Shown: piece by piece, positions 19,421 through 20,312 of the stretch
How positions within the stretch are numbered: position 1 is the first letter of the stretch
How the letters are laid out: the number at the start of each line of letters is the position of its first letter
NCBI GenBank assembly: GCA_019648995.1
Contig: BLXT01004553.1
Span: 171,076 to 191,387, forward strand
DNA length: 20,312 bases
DNA from: Plakobranchus ocellatus
Lineage: Eukaryota > Mollusca > Gastropoda > Plakobranchidae
Reading direction: 5' to 3'
Made by a program: the position numbers and the translations under genes
Notes under the pieces: model-generated
Database searches by the model: none
What the model saw: only the letters and a program-made list of their open reading frames with translations
What the model was told of the DNA's origin: nothing

Positions 19421-19591
19421 ATCAAAATCTGTGTTTGTGCTTGGGTACATACGACTTTTTTTCAAAAATAAATTACAGCTTTATTTGAATACGTAGGAGA
19501 GCCAGGACCCAGCTAGAAATGTGCGGGATAAGATGGTGGATTCAAACATGCAATAAATATTTAAAACGCTTTTCGCCAAAAATGTCACTTT

Positions 19592-19614
19592 CGGCAGTAA
19601 TCAATACCACCCGC
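19592..19614 (-). repeat. Right 23-bp inverted repeat
   Basis: Reverse complement of 14813-14835 with a single difference. It marks the right boundary zone of the 4.8-kb interval. Confidence 0.85.
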
Positions 19615-19640
19615 GTACTGACGATTTGATCTTGAACATC

Positions 19641-20312
19641 GTGGAAGCAAATCTGACTTCTAAACACATTTCAATCGTAAAAAATATGTATTAAATTATA
19701 ATACTATTAGTAATATTGAAAATCTTGTAATGTAGTTATAATTTTTTTTTTGTACTCGCTCATTCATAGTCTTTTTTCTTTCCTCTTTTTTTTGTTGTTG
19801 TTGTAACATATGTTCTGTGCGTTGTGATCGAAAGAGGATACAAAACACTTTTTTCAGAAAAAAATAGAGGAGGAAAAAGCAGGGGGAGGGGGTTGTTAAC
19901 ACTCGTGTACACACATTATTATTTGCCGCAGCATTGGCCGTATCCTGGCATAACAGTGATGATGCCTATTGTAAACTGAACCATCATGTACACAACGCAT
20001 GCATTAGTGGTGAATAACACAGACAAACCTTTCCTTGCTTTTTTGAAAAGGAAAAAAAAAGAAAAGAGAGAAAGAAACAAAAAAAAAAAAAGCACGCATA
20101 CAGTGCTGAAAAGTATGTGACATCGACACTAATATTTTTTAAGCCAACAATGAGATTGTATTTTGCCCTTAATGAATAAAAATAATAATAATACAAATAG
20201 CCGTGTGAAAATCGAGATAAAAGAAAAAAATACGTGAATTCTTTTTGCTCCTTTTCTAATTCTTATCCGTCTCCATTTCTATTTTGCTTTCTCTTTCTCT
20301 TTCTGCCTGCCC
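19641..20312. other. Low-complexity right flank
   Basis: No gene. Includes a pyrimidine-rich run (about 19770-19792), a (TTG)n run just after it, a purine-rich stretch (about 19858-19892), an almost pure purine tract (about 20046-20092) and a CT-rich end of window (20287-20312). The minus-strand frames here are translations of these tracts. Confidence 0.6.

Larger units (their letters stand above)
14793..19640. mobile_element. Putative non-autonomous DNA transposon (about 4.8 kb) with subterminal repeats
   Basis: A 23-base sequence at 14813-14835, beginning GCGGGTGGTATTA and ending TTACTGCCG, recurs in inverted orientation at 19592-19614 with one mismatch. Weaker, gapped similarity extends outward through TCAAG (about 14793 and about 19640). 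Moving inward, both flanks carry the same subterminal word GATTACTGCCGTAAG in mirrored order: left at 15013, right on the opposite strand at 19412. CCGTAAG/CTTACGG hairpins are numerous on both sides. Inverted ends plus transposase-site-like subterminal repeats typify cut-and-paste elements such as hAT-like or related families. No transposase frame is present, so any element would be non-autonomous. Exact ends and target duplication were not found. Two short inverted copies of one element would look similar. Confidence 0.45.

Noticed and set aside
19984..20196. 70-codon minus-strand open frame
   Set aside because: The F-rich peptide comes from the polypurine tract read in reverse; low complexity.

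Overview
This is an AT-rich window from an animal genome. It holds one confidently recognisable protein-coding gene set in long non-coding and repeat-rich sequence. There is no bacterial-style gene packing, operon or Shine-Dalgarno pattern. Long (CT)n tracts, poly-T/poly-A runs, splice-like signals, a kilobase-scale 3'UTR and a recurrent ACATGTA word suggest a marine invertebrate, plausibly a lophotrochozoan or mollusc. That assignment rests on general sequence texture only and is low confidence.

The one clear gene lies at 7892-9181 (+). It is a single uninterrupted coding exon for a 429-residue PGAP4 (TMEM246) homologue, the Golgi GalNAc-transferase that decorates GPI anchors. The protein shows an N-terminal membrane anchor, an acidic EDD motif and a transmembrane hairpin inserted inside the glycosyltransferase domain. 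A polypyrimidine tract and AG end one base before the ATG, so the gene probably has upstream 5'UTR exons. Candidates are marked near 3.9 kb, 6.6 kb and 7.62 kb, all tentative. The 3'UTR runs about 2.35 kb to AATAAA at 11511 and a genomic A15 tract at 11535.

Layout. 1-7.6 kb: AT-rich non-coding DNA, probably intergenic or 5' intron, with two strongly G-depleted stretches (about 3.0-3.24 and 3.42-3.54 kb), a TTACGC word cluster (1.95 kb), a GC-rich inverted/direct repeat island (6.05-6.10 kb) and possible promoter or exon signals. 7.6-11.55 kb: PGAP4 homologue and its 3'UTR. 11.55-14.5 kb: non-coding, with a diverged hairpin-centred tandem repeat (12.34-12.72 kb), a (CT)n/(CTAG)n microsatellite (13.46-13.57 kb) and a roughly 155-bp tandem duplication (14.10-14.42 kb). 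14.8-19.64 kb: two inverted copies of a 23-bp sequence (22/23 identical) frame a 4.8-kb interval. Its two flanks share hairpin-forming CCGTAAG/CTTACGG motifs, including a 52-bp satellite of five full copies plus a partial one. This looks like a non-autonomous DNA transposon with subterminal repeats, or two inverted copies of one small element.

Inside that interval are a TATA box with a short signal-peptide-like ORF (17.6-17.77 kb) and two neighbouring open segments (18.63-18.97 kb). Read together across an intron-like gap, they resemble the start of a death-effector-type domain. Both are speculative. No rRNA, tRNA, CRISPR array or second complete gene was found.
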